From: Pleodorina starrii
Lineage: Eukaryota > Chlorophyta > Chlorophyceae > Chlamydomonadales > Volvocaceae
Assembly: GCA_030267565.1 (NCBI GenBank)
Contig: BRXU01000030.1
Coordinates: forward strand, 515,001 to 579,000
Length of the DNA: 64,000 nucleotides
Direction: 5' to 3'
Positions 44,500-57,012 of this stretch are shown one piece after another (positions within the stretch are counted from its first letter, which is position 1; every line of letters begins with the position of its first letter). The notes under the pieces are model-generated. The model was not told where the DNA came from and did not search any database. It was given only the letters and a program-made list of their open reading frames with translations. The translations under genes were made by a program, and so were the position numbers.

Positions 44500-44900
44500 A
44501 ACACATGCGAGAATGTCACATACACAATGGAATCCATTTGTGCGAGGCAAAGCACGGGAGCGCGAACAGCGGGAAGGAGAAGGCCGAAACCGGGAAGCGG
44601 GCATTGCAAAGACGAACGCGGACAATGCAAAGGCAGCGCGAAGGAGTATCCACAAAGATAGCGAGGGAATGCAACACGCCTTAAAGACCAGACCAGATGG
44701 CGAGCTGTGACAGTTACACGAACGGTTGACGCAATACGCGGAGACCTCTGGACCGACACCGCGATCAGGAAAACAAATCCAATCTGAATGGCGCTTGGAT
44801 GCAAAGCGACGGTTACGCATGCGCGAGGCGCAGGACCTAGGAGGCCGAAACCGGAGCAGGCATAGTTCACACGCGTCCGAAGGCTGTTTGCGAAGGCTGC
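44500..44900 (-). repeat. Interspersed repeat family C, inverted copy
   Basis: Reverse complement of 28.2-28.9 kb: CATTTGTGCGAGGCAAAGCA, CCGAAACCGGGAAGCGGGC, TTGACGCAATACGCGGAGAC, and ATGGCGCTTGGATGCAAAGC. Confidence 0.75.
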
Positions 44901-44999
44901 TTAGGCGTCCGAAGTCTGTTTGCTGTAACGTGAAGGCCTTTGGGGCCCACAGGGGGGGTGGGCATGGCCTCCGTCCTGCAGTGTTCGTATCTTCGTCGT

Positions 45000-45440
45000 T
45001 CGGATGATCCGACGGCCCGAAGGGCCGTTTTGGACGAACGGCCGAAGGCCCGTTCGTCCGTCCGGACGAACAAAACGCTGGCCGAAGGCGGGCGTTCGTC
45101 CAGCAGCCAAAAGGAAGAATCTGACCGGAATGTTACCCGTTCGTCTGGCCGGACGAACGATTTCTCTGCTGGCTCGGGTCAGGACCGGGGCCCATGCCCG
45201 CGCCGAGGTGGGCCGGGGCCTGTGGCCTGTAGTTTGCTGCAACAGCATTTGCAGTACCCAGGCACTCGAAGCCCGGTAATATCTCGAAGCACAGTTTACA
45301 ACATTCGGATGTTTTTCAAACTATGACGGTGGAACGGGCGATTGGAAGGGCTTCCGGCCGGTTTCAGGCGTTCGTCCGGTTCGTCCGGCCGGACGAAAGA
45401 ATGACGGCCCCGGAGGGGCCGTTCGTCCGCCAGCCAACGA
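45000..45440. repeat. Cluster of GGACGAAC / GTTCGTCC dyads
   Basis: At least nine occurrences of GGACGAA or TTCGTCC in both orientations, including GTTCGTCCGTCCGGACGAAC near 45053 and GTTCGTCTGGCCGGACGAAC near 45141. Several form perfect or near-perfect palindromes, and there are additional GGCCGAAGGC and CCCGAAGGGCC dyads. It could form extended secondary structure. Confidence 0.75.
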
Positions 45441-46094
45441 GCGAAGCGGGCCAAAACGGGCCCCTTTCGCCCGCAGGAACGAAAGCCCAAAGATAAGATA
45501 CGGACACTGCCGTCCTGTGCTAGTGCCCTGCGGGCCCCCTACATGTCAGCCCGGACTATCTCCGGTGTTAGGATGGCCACATGAGATCCACATGTCATCC
45601 TGCCTGGGCACGCGCACCCATGTAAGCCGCAAGCCCGCAACATGAACGTCTGGACGCTATACGCGGATAGCTGGCGAGAATGGCAGAGCTCATAGGACCC
45701 AATTGCGCAGGATGCTTACGAGCGAGCCGCAGCCCGGTTGTTGGAGGCAAGGAATGTGTGGGCGGGGCCGGCCGGCCTATCACGAACAGCTGAACGCAGC
45801 AGCTGTGACAGCGACCGGCGCAACAGCACCAGCAGCGGCCGCGACAGGTCCACGGGTGCGGGGAATGGGCCTGGAGTGGAAGCCTTGGAAAGTAGGGAGG
45901 AAGGCCAAGAGGAGAGGGGGGGCATGGCGCCGGCAATCCGTCCGAGTAGCGGTACGGCGCCCGCCTCGTCCCTTGGGAAAAACTCGTGCAGTGGCAAAGG
46001 CGGCGAGAGATGCCGCCGGCCCTTGCCCACCGCCGCCAAGGGGTCCCGCCAGCATGATCTTGGTGAACCAGTACGGACTGTTGAGCCACCCCGT
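45441..46094. other. Intergenic, no gene supported
   Basis: Overlapping frames are open on both strands around 45.6-46.16 kb, but neither shows a domain, and the composition (Gly/Arg or Pro/Ser) is that of GC-rich DNA. Confidence 0.4.
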
Positions 46095-46680
46095 TGGGAG
46101 CGCAATCCACACTTCCAAGCTCACCTGTTACTGCTTCGTAACGCTGGATGCGGCACACTGACTGTCGTCCGTCTCTCTGTCAACACACGCTTTCCACAAC
46201 TCTACGGCGCAACCAAAATCCGGGATCGCCGCAGGCCCTTCTTGTGTATAAGGGGCGAGCCGCAGTTGCTGCGTAGCAGACGGGTTTACTTTCGTGGTCC
46301 GTTCGGGCAAACGATGGGCGCTTTCAATTCGAAAGCACATCGCCTTTGACATGCGCTTGTACGGGCCCTCGCAGGCACACAGCGCTGTGTGTCCTGCTCT
46401 GGCGTCCTCATGGCGCTTTCCCTTGTATGCCTCCGTTTCGTCGCGCCGATCAGCGCTCGCTTCCGACTCACATACTGCCGTCCTTGCCCTTCTCTACATT
46501 TTATCCTCTTCTCAGCGTGCTTCGGTGCCGCTGACGACGCGACGGTACTGCCCCGTTACCGCCCACATGTGTACGGCGGGCCCACATATTGTGCATATAT
46601 AGAGCCTACCTACAACTCCTTTGGTGCTTAACCCTTAATTGGTCTGAGGACCAATTCCGGGTATATACGTTTTCATTTCG
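46095..46680 (+). repeat. Interspersed repeat family C, copy near pherophorin B
   Basis: Combines the block AATCCACACTTCCAAGCTCA... (inverse near 21.48 kb), ACGATGGGCGCTTTCAATTC, GCTTCGGTGCCGCTGACGAC and ends at GACCAATTCCGGG, just before the pherophorin duplication begins. Confidence 0.75.
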
Positions 46681-47389
46681 CACGAGAATTGACCGTAATT
46701 CAGTAGAACATCACTGACGTGCTCAACCTACCACAAGTCACCGTTCCAGCGGCGGCGGCATGCCTACAACGGCGCAACGTTTGGTCACTGCGACTGCCTT
46801 CTTGGCGCTGATGCACCTCGGTACAGTGCTGTCCGATCATCATGGCTGCAATTTTACCTGTACGGCGAAGATGGCGTCAAGGTCGAATCGATCACTACCA
46901 TTTTCATGGCCCAGGACACGAAGACGCCGGCCGGCGTGCCGTCGTTCATCAGGGAATACACAAATCTTAAGCCACAATTTGGCAGCGGGATTTACTGGAT
47001 GGCCGGGCGTTGGTCGAAAACAGTGAAGGCATATGTGTACTTCATGCCGGAGGCGCTCGTCGCCTCCAACCTCTCGGCAGCCACCAAGTGCCCGGGCCCC
47101 CGATTGCCATGGTACTCAATGGTCGAACCGTATAATGGTTTTCTGGGGTATGAAGTAGGGTTTTGGTCGAATGTCGGCTTTTACAGTTCCTTGAAGAAGG
47201 ACTGCACTGTGAGCTGGTGGTACCTTTTCGCCCTCCACGTTGAACCAGATACCGGCAAGAGGTGGTGGGCTACCTCAGGGGCCTGGGTTGCGGCCAATGA
47301 TCCGAACGACCCCATCTGCCGCAACTCGCCTTACAGCTTTGGCTACACCAGGTTCGGGTTGAGCTGCTGTTTCTCGCCGCCGCCACCTC

Positions 47390-48459
<1,070 letters not shown>

Positions 48460-48480
<21 letters not shown>

Positions 48481-49960
48481 TCCGTTACCACCGCCGCCGC
48501 TGCCGCCGTCACCGTCACCACCCCCGCCGCCATCTCCATCACCACCACCGCCGCTGCCGCCGTCACCACCACAGCCGCCGTCACCGTCACCACCCCCGCC
48601 GCCGTCGCCGTCACCACCCCCGCCGCCATCTCCATCACCACCCCCACCCCCACCTCCACCCCCACCCCCACCCCCACCCCCACCATCGCCACGACCACCA
48701 TCTCCGTTACCACCGCCGCCGCTGCCGCCGTCACCGTCACCACCCCCGCCGCCATCTCCATCACCACCACCGCCGCTGCCGCCATCACCACCACAGCCGC
48801 CGTCACCGTCACCACCCCCGCCGCCGTCACCGTCACCACCCCCGCCGCCACCCCCACCCCCGCCCCCACCCCCACCCCCACCCCCACCCCCACCCCCACC
48901 CCCACCCCCACCCCCACCCCCACCCCCACCCCCACCATCGCCACGACCACCATCTCCGTTACCACCGCCGCCGCTGCCGCCGTCACCGTCACCACCCCCG
49001 CCGCCATCTCCATCACCACCACCGCCGCTGCCGCCGTCACCACCACAGCCGCCGTCACCGTCACCACCCCCGCCGCCGTCGCCGTCACCAACCCCGCCGC
49101 CCACTCCATCACCACCCCCACCCCCACCCCCACCCCCACCATCACCACGACCACCATCTCCGTCACCACCGCCGCCGCGGCCGACGGCTCCGTCACCCCC
49201 ACCGCCGCCATCTCCATCACCACCACCGCCGCTGCCGCCGTCACCGCCCCCGCCGTCACCGTCACCACCACCGCCGCCGTCACCACCACCGCCGCCGTCA
49301 CCATCACCACCACCGCCGCCGTCACCGTCACCACCCCCGCCGCCGTCACCGTCACCACCCCCGCCGCCATCTCCATCACCACCCCCACCCCCACCCCCAC
49401 CCCCACCCCCACCATCACCACGACCACCATCTCCGTCACCACCGCCGCCGCTGCCGCCGTCACCGTCACCACCACCGCCGCCATCTCCATCACCACCACC
49501 GCCGCTGCCGCCGTCACCGCCCCCGCCGTCACCGTCACCACCACCGCCGCCGTCACCACCACCGCCGCCGTCACCGTCACCACCCCCGCCGCCGTCACCG
49601 TCACCACCCCCACCGCCATCTCCACCACCACCCCCACCCCCACCCCCACCCCCACCCCCACCATCACCACGACCACCATCTCCGTCACCAACGCCGCCGC
49701 GGCCGCCGTCACCGTCACCACCACCGCCGCCGTCACCGTCACCACCACCGCCGCCATCTCCATCACCACCACAGCCGTCGTCACCACCCCCGCCGCCATC
49801 TCCATCACCACCCCCACCCCCACCCCCACCCCCACCATCACCACGACCACCATCTCCGTCACCACCACCGCCGCTGCCGCCGTCACCACCCCCGCCGTTC
49901 GCCAACGCCGTCTTCGTCGTCTCCGCTGCGGTATCATTTTTTTTACCCCCGCCGTCACCG
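48460..49960 (+). repeat. Seven macro-repeats of the proline-coding unit
   Basis: Each unit starts with a CCCCCA run, then ACGACCACCATCTCCG (near 48470, 48690, 48943, 49147, 49427, 49670 and 49846), then CCGCCGCTGCCGCCGTCACC-type sequence. Unit length is about 180-280 bp. Copy A contains one such unit, near 10205. Confidence 0.85.
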
Positions 49961-52251
49961 TCACCACCACCTCCGCCGCGGCCGCCGTCACCGTCACCAC
50001 CACCGCCACTGCCACCACCACCGCCCCCGCCCCCTCGCCCACCAAGGCAGCCCGGTGTATCCCCCTCACCCCCACCCGTACCTCCCCCGGCTGCCCCACC
50101 GTCGCCGTCTCCGCCGCCGCCTTCCCCCTTTCCCTCCCCACCTCCCTCCCCAACCCCACCTTCTCCCATGCCCCCAGTACCGCCCCCTCTTCCCCCCGCC
50201 CCACCACCACCGTCACCACAGCCTCCCAGCCCTCGCCCCCCGTCACCGTCCCCACCTCCACCCTCAACCGCTCCCTCGACCCCACCTCCCTTACCTCCCC
50301 CGAGCCCCAATCCTCCACGGCCCCCCAAGTCACCTAAGGCGCCCAGGCTTCCCAAGGTTCCTGGGGTGCCATTGCAGCCAGCACTCAAGACGGCACGTCC
50401 TCCACCTCCCAAACCATCACCTTCACCGCCACCAACACGACCACCGCCGCCACTGTTCGGCAATGATCTTGTGGCTCAGCAGTTCCCCTTCTCGGCATGT
50501 ACGGCACGTGACGTGGTTCTGACGCCGTACCGCATGTCCTCGCCGGCCGGTCCCTTCGACACAACCTTCTCCCAAGGAACCGCCACCTTTGCTTCAACGT
50601 GACTGCGGCCGGCCGGGAGGAGGTTCCCCCATCGAGCCCATGCGCGAACATGACCATTAACAAGATCGATTTTCTCATTAGTAAGTGAATTTCTCGTCAC
50701 AGTGAGCACTTAACCGGTATTTGCTTTGCTGGAATGCACAAATAAATGTGATGTGGAAGCATGCGGGCGGGCACCGAGCAGGCGTATGCATGCGGGATGT
50801 GGACTGCTGCACGAGCAACGGTGCGTGTATTGATGCACACTCTCCACCGACTCCACGGCCGGGGCAGACCTGCGGCGCCTGCCCGCACCCATGCATGGCG
50901 AACAGACAGCGAAAGCACAGCTGCACCAGATTTACAAGCCACGGCATCGCATCATCGCTTACCTAAGCATTGACTTCTCAGGTGCAAAGCAAGACACGAA
51001 CGAACCGACAATGTCGTCGTCGGTCCCTGCCTGCTGGCCCTGATGAGCCTGCAGAGCCAGCAGCAGCCCAATGCACTTTTGCGCCCGCGGCTGCCCCCGT
51101 CCCCGCGGTCCCCAAGCCCCAACCACCGTCCCCGCCCCTGCCCCTGGCCCCGCCCGCCCGACCGACAGACCACGCCTGCACTCAGGGTGCCGCGAGGCCC
51201 ACCCGCGGTGCGAGCATCAATGGCGAGACGGTGCGCGTCTCCTACATCACCCGGACGTGGCGCGGCGAGCAGTACGGTCTGCTTTCTGTGAATCGCCTGG
51301 AGGAGATATTCCCGGTGTTCCCCTCCGGCGGCTTCTATTTCTGCCTGGCGCTGGACCGAAGCAGGGCCTGCGGCACACCGGCCGGGCTGTGCTTCGGAAA
51401 CAGCTGCGTGTACACCCTTTACGATGCCGATGTGAGGTGCTGTCCCACCAGCCAGGTGCCTTTCTTATTTCCCGGGGACACCTGAGGGAAGTGCAGTGTA
51501 GTGCAGAGCAGGATGCACCCGCAGACGCTACGTAGTCTCATCAAGTGCGGCCACCGAACCATGTCGGCATGCGTGAGGTACTTTTTTAACATATTTGGTT
51601 CGTTTTGAGGTTGAGTTGAATAGAGGTCAAAAACAAAAACTTGGCTTCAATATGGGCGCATGATTGCTACACATGAAACAGCTAAAGCTGCAGTTATATG
51701 TACTGCCTGTACGGCAGCGGGTGAAGAGATGTTTCCTTAGTTTGCAGCTGAACCGGTGCACTTTTTTCTGACAAGTCAATTTGGTTTTTAATTATCTCAT
51801 CAAACTTAAATCGATTATTTAATTGCTTGAGTGTGTTAAGTTATGTTTGCGCCTGGAGCCCAGCAGCGAGAGTTCTGCAAGCATGCGGCATGTTGGTGTG
51901 CGTGGTCCACGCGGCGATGGCAAAGGATGACTTTCACCGGCAGGAGCGAGGCTGCGCCCAACCGACAGGTGGGCGAGGATGCTTGGGTATGTGCGGGAGC
52001 AACAGACCACCGTTCCATCGCATGCCACCTCCGTTCCACCGCTGCTGCCTCATCTTCATGTCCCCCGAATCTTGTGTCCCAAAGCGTGCACCAGAAACCC
52101 GAAACCCCGCATCGCACACGCACACGGGCGTGTAGTTCCTGCTCTTGCTTGTAGGTCCGGCCCAGCGTCTAGACCGGACATGGTGCGAACCCCTGGGTTG
52201 GCTCTCTCCGCTGCCGCCCTTCGTTGCCGGCGGCCGTTGCGGAGGCCCGTA

Positions 52252-52890
52252 GGCCGGGGGTGAGAGGCGGCAGCAGTGGATTTACACCCCTGCCTCGTGT
52301 AAGTGCGGGGAACACGAGGCGGCGGCGGTGGACGGAAGCCCACCTGCTGCACCGCCGTACCGATGCTGGTAGCGCTTCTATTCGCAGACGGACGACATCT
52401 CATCTCGCCCTGTTTTGATGATCTGATGTTGATAGAAAGAGCGTTTGGCTATCTGATGTTGATAGAAAGAGCGTTTGGCTAGCCAGTCCCCCTTTGACGG
52501 TACATAAGTATGTTTGGGAGGTTGTGTGCCTGGCAGCGATAAGCGCGCTTGACGTGGGAAGGCGATTGTTGTATAGGGAGGGCGGTGGAGATACCCTTAC
52601 ATCTCCGGTCCTAAACAAGATAAGCGCAACAGTGGTAGCGGATTTTTGGGGACGTTTGACTGCCTTTGCGGCGCAGGATATTCCTTTGCGGGGTTGGGAG
52701 ATGGTTCCGTCAAACCATCCGTTCCTTTCACGGAATGGATCTGGGCAAATCGTCTGCTCATTGCCGGAAACGCATAATGAATGATATGTTGGACATAACA
52801 AGAAGGATAGGGTTTGGTTTGGTTGTTTGCTATTTGTGCAATATCGTGGGGTACACCGCTATTCTTTTGATCCTTTCGTACGTACGTGGA
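52252..52890 (+). pseudogene. Possible C-terminal relic of a retroelement ORF
   Basis: The plus frame 52494-52784 (KYVWEVVCLAAISALDVGRR ... VADFWGRLTAFAAQDIPLRG ... SNHPFL) has the spacing of the C-terminal tail seen after the core domains of some LINE proteins in green algae. No upstream domain remains. A direct repeat of about 35 bp (TCTGATGTTGATAGAAAGAG) is at 52420-52482. Confidence 0.3.
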
Positions 52891-53195
52891 TAGTTGCAGG
52901 ATACGTGTGCTCGTCTACATCTTTAGGCCGGTCCCAGAGCGGGGGAGGTTTTGCCTTGACTCCGATTCCCTTTTGCCTCCCCCTTCGCTAGCCTGGGTAC
53001 CGTTTCGTTTCAGGGAATCGGAATTGGCACACGTAGTCGAAGACATTTACCTCCCAGAGTGGGTTCCCTTTCCAATGAGGCGAATTCGCCAGTGAATTGG
53101 TAAGTGGCCTGGTCTAGATGTTCTATTGAACATTAGACCCACAGAGTCGTGCGATCGCACTATGTAGCTGTTATCCAGCTCCTCTGTAATTAATT
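52891..53195 (+). repeat. Interspersed repeat R1, copy 2
   Basis: Almost identical to 8201-8506, with a short extra segment ACATC near 52915 and loss of GTTCGCCC near 53088. Confidence 0.85.
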
Positions 53196-53270
53196 CTGAT
53201 GTTTCTTGTTCACGACTGGGTCGTGGTATTGGTATTGGTGTTGGTGGTGGTCGTGGTGGTGGTGGTGGTG

Positions 53271-53296
53271 GTTTAGGGTTTTAGGGTTTTAGGGTG
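53271..53296 (+). repeat. Interstitial telomere-type repeat
   Basis: TTTAGGGTTTTAGGGTTTTAGGG: three units of the Chlamydomonas-type telomere repeat TTTTAGGG, preceded by a GT/GGT-rich stretch (53220-53270). Confidence 0.75.
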
Positions 53297-53938
53297 CTGA
53301 CACCGATTCGGAGGGGAGACACTCAGATGTGGTCGATCGAAGCGGTGGGGCGCTGTGAGGCGCCTGCTTCTCCGTCCCACGCTGTGGGGCGCTTTGACGG
53401 AGGCGCCCACGAAAACGTTGCAGCTTGGCCGCGTTGCGACTCCGTAGCTTCGGCGATAAATACGCCCTGTTGCTGTGCGGATGATTGCAGGCCATACGCG
53501 GGCAGGCTGTTATTCTCCATTGTTAGTTCCGCTGAAACGTAAAGCTGTACGTGCCGTACTAAGCGCCGTACACACCGTGCATGTCTGCGTGTTGCGAATT
53601 GCGGCGGCGTCGCGGAATTCCCAGCGTCAAGTAGGTCAAGTAGGTCTTTATGCGTACGTTTTAAGTTCCAAGCAAGGCCTCTTCAAGTGCGACTCCGGTG
53701 CGAATATTCATAATTGCGTGAGGGCGACGCCCTTGCCCACGGCGTCAGCGTCTCTTTCGTTTCGCGGTCTAGGATTGTATGTCTCCTTTCCACGTTTTTT
53801 AATTATAAATATCGCGCGACTCCTGATTTGAGGGGTTTTGTAGAGCGGTCATTCGGTCAACAGTGTTCAACCGCGCGCCCGTTCCTTTCTAGCGCCACCT
53901 TACAATCATTTGATCGATTGTACAACCGAAGTAGAGTG
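53297..53938. other. Intergenic, no gene seen
   Basis: No supported gene. A TTTCCACG...TTTTTTAATTATAAATAT AT-rich patch is near 53790. Confidence 0.4.
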
Positions 53939-54182
53939 TCAAGGCCGTCTGTTGCGTTCGAGGGCGCGTGTTATTTCTGCGTCGTCTCGCCGTTCGGTTT
54001 CTTTCCAGTCTGTTCCGGGCATTAATCCGGAGCTTTGAGCGTAATTATTAAATTTGAGCGTATTGGTAATCGAGAGTGATCGCTTGTAGTCGGCAAACAA
54101 GGCTCCCCTAGTAACTGTTGTCTGTCCATCAGGCGTTGTGCTGTATAAAGCAAACAAGCCGTTGTTCAGGGTTTGGTTTTTG

Positions 54183-54220
54183 GGCACCGCCCCCGGCCCG
54201 AAGCGCCTTCGGGAGGGTGC
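54183..54220. repeat. Small GC-rich hairpin
   Basis: CACCGCCCCCGGCCCGAAGC then GCCTTCGGGAGGGTGCGG forms an imperfect stem-loop, similar in style to the one at 54.72 kb. Confidence 0.5.
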
Positions 54221-54715
54221 GGACAGTAAGTTAGTTAGTTAGCTCGTTCGTTAGTCCTTGGAAAGTTACACGCCGCGCAATCCCGTGAATTTAGGGAGGA
54301 TCCTCAGGGGATCCTTGTAACATGTTATATCCTTTCGTCTGTTTGAAGGGGTTTGAATTGCTGTGAAGTTCGAGGTCGTGCTGAAGGCGTTGGAAGGTGC
54401 TGTAATCTGGCATGGTGCCGTATATGGTACCGTCCGGGAGGACCGCTGAAGTGCGGAACAGTGCACGGACGGCAGGGGGCAAGGTTTCAGAAGCGCCAGC
54501 GTCCTACCCTGTCCTGCTGTGGCCCCGGTCGGGGCCCGAGGTGTTGCAGCAGAATTGCCTCATAGTTCGCGTAAAAGTTCGCTATGTCCTCGTCTGTGCA
54601 TAGGGGAGTCATTGTCAGCCCGAGGCAAGCCTTGATGTCGAGGCGAACTGTCGCTCGCTGGACCGACGTTTCGACCAACTTTTTGGCGCGAACGACGAAC
54701 TCTTGTAATTGGGCC

Positions 54716-54783
54716 AAACGTTTTGGGCGGGGCCCCAGCGCGAAGCGCCCTGGGAGGCCCCGCCCCCTTGGGATTGCCCCTGT
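54716..54783 (-). repeat. GC-rich palindromic element, copy 2
   Basis: TTTTGGGCGGGGCCCCAGCG...GAAGCGCCCTGGGAGGCCCC...GGGATTGCCC. Reverse complement of the element at 5812-5872. Confidence 0.65.
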
Positions 54784-54888
54784 TCGTGGCTGCCTGGCTG
54801 GCTGGATGGACGGCTGGATGGCTGAGTGACGACGGTTGCAGTTCGGTGGGGGGACCGGGCAGGCCGTGCGGGACGAAGCAAAACACAA

Positions 54889-55056
54889 GGGCCTGCAAAA
54901 CGGTTAACATGGCATACATGCCTAAGATTTAACAATTATGCATGTACAAATGGAGGATGCGCGCTTCAGTCCTGGAGACAATCGGTAGCTTCCGGAAGCA
55001 TACGCAAGTAACCGCAAGTACACCTCAGTGGAGAGCGCAGAGACGCAGGGGATGAC
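54889..55056. other. Short unassigned stretch
   Basis: No supported feature. Confidence 0.35.
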
Positions 55057-55660
55057 ATGAAGTGCGAATTGTGGCTATTAAGGAGTGATAGCGACGAATT
55101 TGGAAGACCGTGGATCGGCAGGACGCTTCGACTGCCGAGTTCTTGGACTGCCTCACTCGCTGCGGGCGCGGCCGGACGCACGTGGCCGGACTGTACGCCC
55201 GACGACGTACTTGTCTACATGGTGACCTGGTGTCTGCCCCATCACCCTGGTCATGAGGTGCGGTCGTGAGGTGCCTGCCACGGTTGCGAGGTGCCTGCCG
55301 GTCGGCCCTTAGCTGCTTCGTCACCCGAGCCGACCGCAACGGCCCTTACAACACATACACCGGGCAGGGCAACCCTTACGGCTGCATATGGGTGGAGGAT
55401 CTTTGAGCCGCCTACCAGCGCGCCCGGGTGCTTAGGGGGTTATCCGAGGTATCGGCCGTACTCATGACGTACAACAAGTACCGGGCGCAGGTGGCCTACC
55501 TGTGGGGCGCGGTGGTCCAGGCCACGTGCTCCCTGGAGCGGGTGCTGTTCTTGCGGGAGCTCTTGTGCGTCTTATGCAGCTGTCCAGGAGCGGCCGGTTT
55601 TGCGTCGCTGGGTCAAGGCCATGGTGCCTTCCACAGCCAGGGCGGACACCAACCCGCGTG
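55057..55660 (+). pseudogene. Relic resembling a tyrosine-recombinase N-terminal region
   Basis: The plus-strand text WPDCTPDDVLVYMVTWCLPH (from about 55180), then about 55340-55400 PYNTYTGQGNPYGC, then RGLSEVSAVLMTYNKYRAQV (from about 55435) follows the pattern of the N-terminal DNA-binding part of integrase-type recombinases common in volvocine repeats. Stops at 55269 and about 55405 and missing catalytic domain show decay. The assignment rests on pattern memory only. Confidence 0.35.
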
Positions 55661-57012
55661 CGTGGACCCCTCTTACCGTGCATGAGGAAACACCTCCCAA
55701 GGGCTGCAGGCGGGGGCCTCACACCGGCGTGCACCCTTGCTGTGGCAGACGGCGTTTCGGGGTCGCGACGACATCGGCAAGCTGGGCCATCATTCGCACT
55801 TCATGTCATGAGATTACAGGTTCAGGGAGACAGGCAGGAGCACAGAACAGCCGTAAGTAAGGGTTTCGCAACAAACTCCACTGAGTCGCTGCGGTCGCTT
55901 CGCTCCTTCAGAGCTGTAATCGACAGAAGTACCGCTGTACGAATGCCCACCGAGGTCGTGACTTGAAAAAAGTTTTATCCGTTTATGCCGTCAACTCACT
56001 CGCGCAGAAGGATGTGGAGGCCTTGATTGTAAAGGACGGCAGCCGCAAGCAGCCGCAAGATAGAGAATGCGCATCACACCATTGCGGAGCGATAGGCCGT
56101 GATAGGCAGTTGTAAAGTTGCTCTACTCGACTCTCCACCCAAGCGTTGCCTTCCCATCGATTCGGGCAACGGTGCAAAGGCAGCCACCGTTGCACCGCGC
56201 ACGCTGCGCAAAACGCAAACGCACAGGCCGCCATTCGCCGTGTGGCCTGCACTGCTGTGTCGTACCTTCACATACGGGCACGCACCTGGATATGCATCGG
56301 CACCTCCTCCTTATTACAGTGGGTTAACTTAACCCTAACTTGTGGTAATTACAGTGGGTTAACTTTATTTGCACAATACAGACTACGGACTGTACACGCA
56401 CTGATACCATCGAAACCACGTCTGTCGGCCCCCTCCCCCAGCGCTGTGATCCTTCCCAGTTACCGGTACACGCGTACGCATACGCCCCCTCCTCGCTACA
56501 GCAAACGGTTCCCGCAGGTCGTCAACGGACGTGTCCAACACTGTCCTTCCGGGTTACCGGTTACTCCCCGTCCCCGCCAGAGCAGACGGTTCATTCCCGC
56601 TTCCCGGTTCCTGCTCTGACTCCCGCAGGTCGCCACCGGAGAACGGACTCTGTCCAACTCTGCCCTCAACGCTCCCACCCTAGTCCCCCAATCATGCCTG
56701 CCTCCCAACCATTAGCCCCCGCCATCTTCATCTTCATTTATATAGCACCCATCCATCGACAGCTCGCGCCCTCGATACAGCCCCCGGCATTCGATGAAGC
56801 GCGCAATCCCCATCGCACCCTATCACTCCCCCATTGCTCCCCCATCGCTTCTCCATCATGCTGTGGACGTGTTGAGATCAACCCCGTTCCGCTGTCCCGC
56901 TGTCTCTACTGTTGTCCCGTCTGATATATACCCATCCCCGCGGTACAATCTTTCCTAAAAGCCCATCACACATAGCAGCAGCAGCAGCAGCAGCACCAGC
57001 AGCACCAGCAGC
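55661..57012. other. Intergenic region downstream of the hydrolase gene
   Basis: No gene supported. A direct repeat ATTACAGTGGGTTAACTT occurs at about 56314-56331 and 56350-56367. A TGTAA on the minus strand near 56350 could serve as a distant polyadenylation signal. A GCAGCAGCA microsatellite lies at 56972-57012, next to the hydrolase stop. Confidence 0.4.

Larger units (their letters stand above)
53939..54888 (-). pseudogene. Unrecognised minus-strand coding relic, broken
   Basis: Three minus-strand stretches look like one former protein: about 54715-54540 (LVETSVQRATVRLDIKACLG and CTDEDIANFYANYE), about 54482-54300 (TIYGTMPDYSTFQRLQHDLE, NPFKQTKGYNML), and 54187-53945 (NNGLFALYSTTPDG, RSLSITNTLKFNNYAQSSG). 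They use different frames and are separated by GC-rich hairpins. I recognise no family; an organelle-derived or virus-like origin are guesses I cannot support. Confidence 0.3.

Noticed and set aside
45595..46161. Overlapping open frames on both strands
   Set aside because: No domain, composition set by GC-rich DNA, and the plus frame runs on into repeat C.
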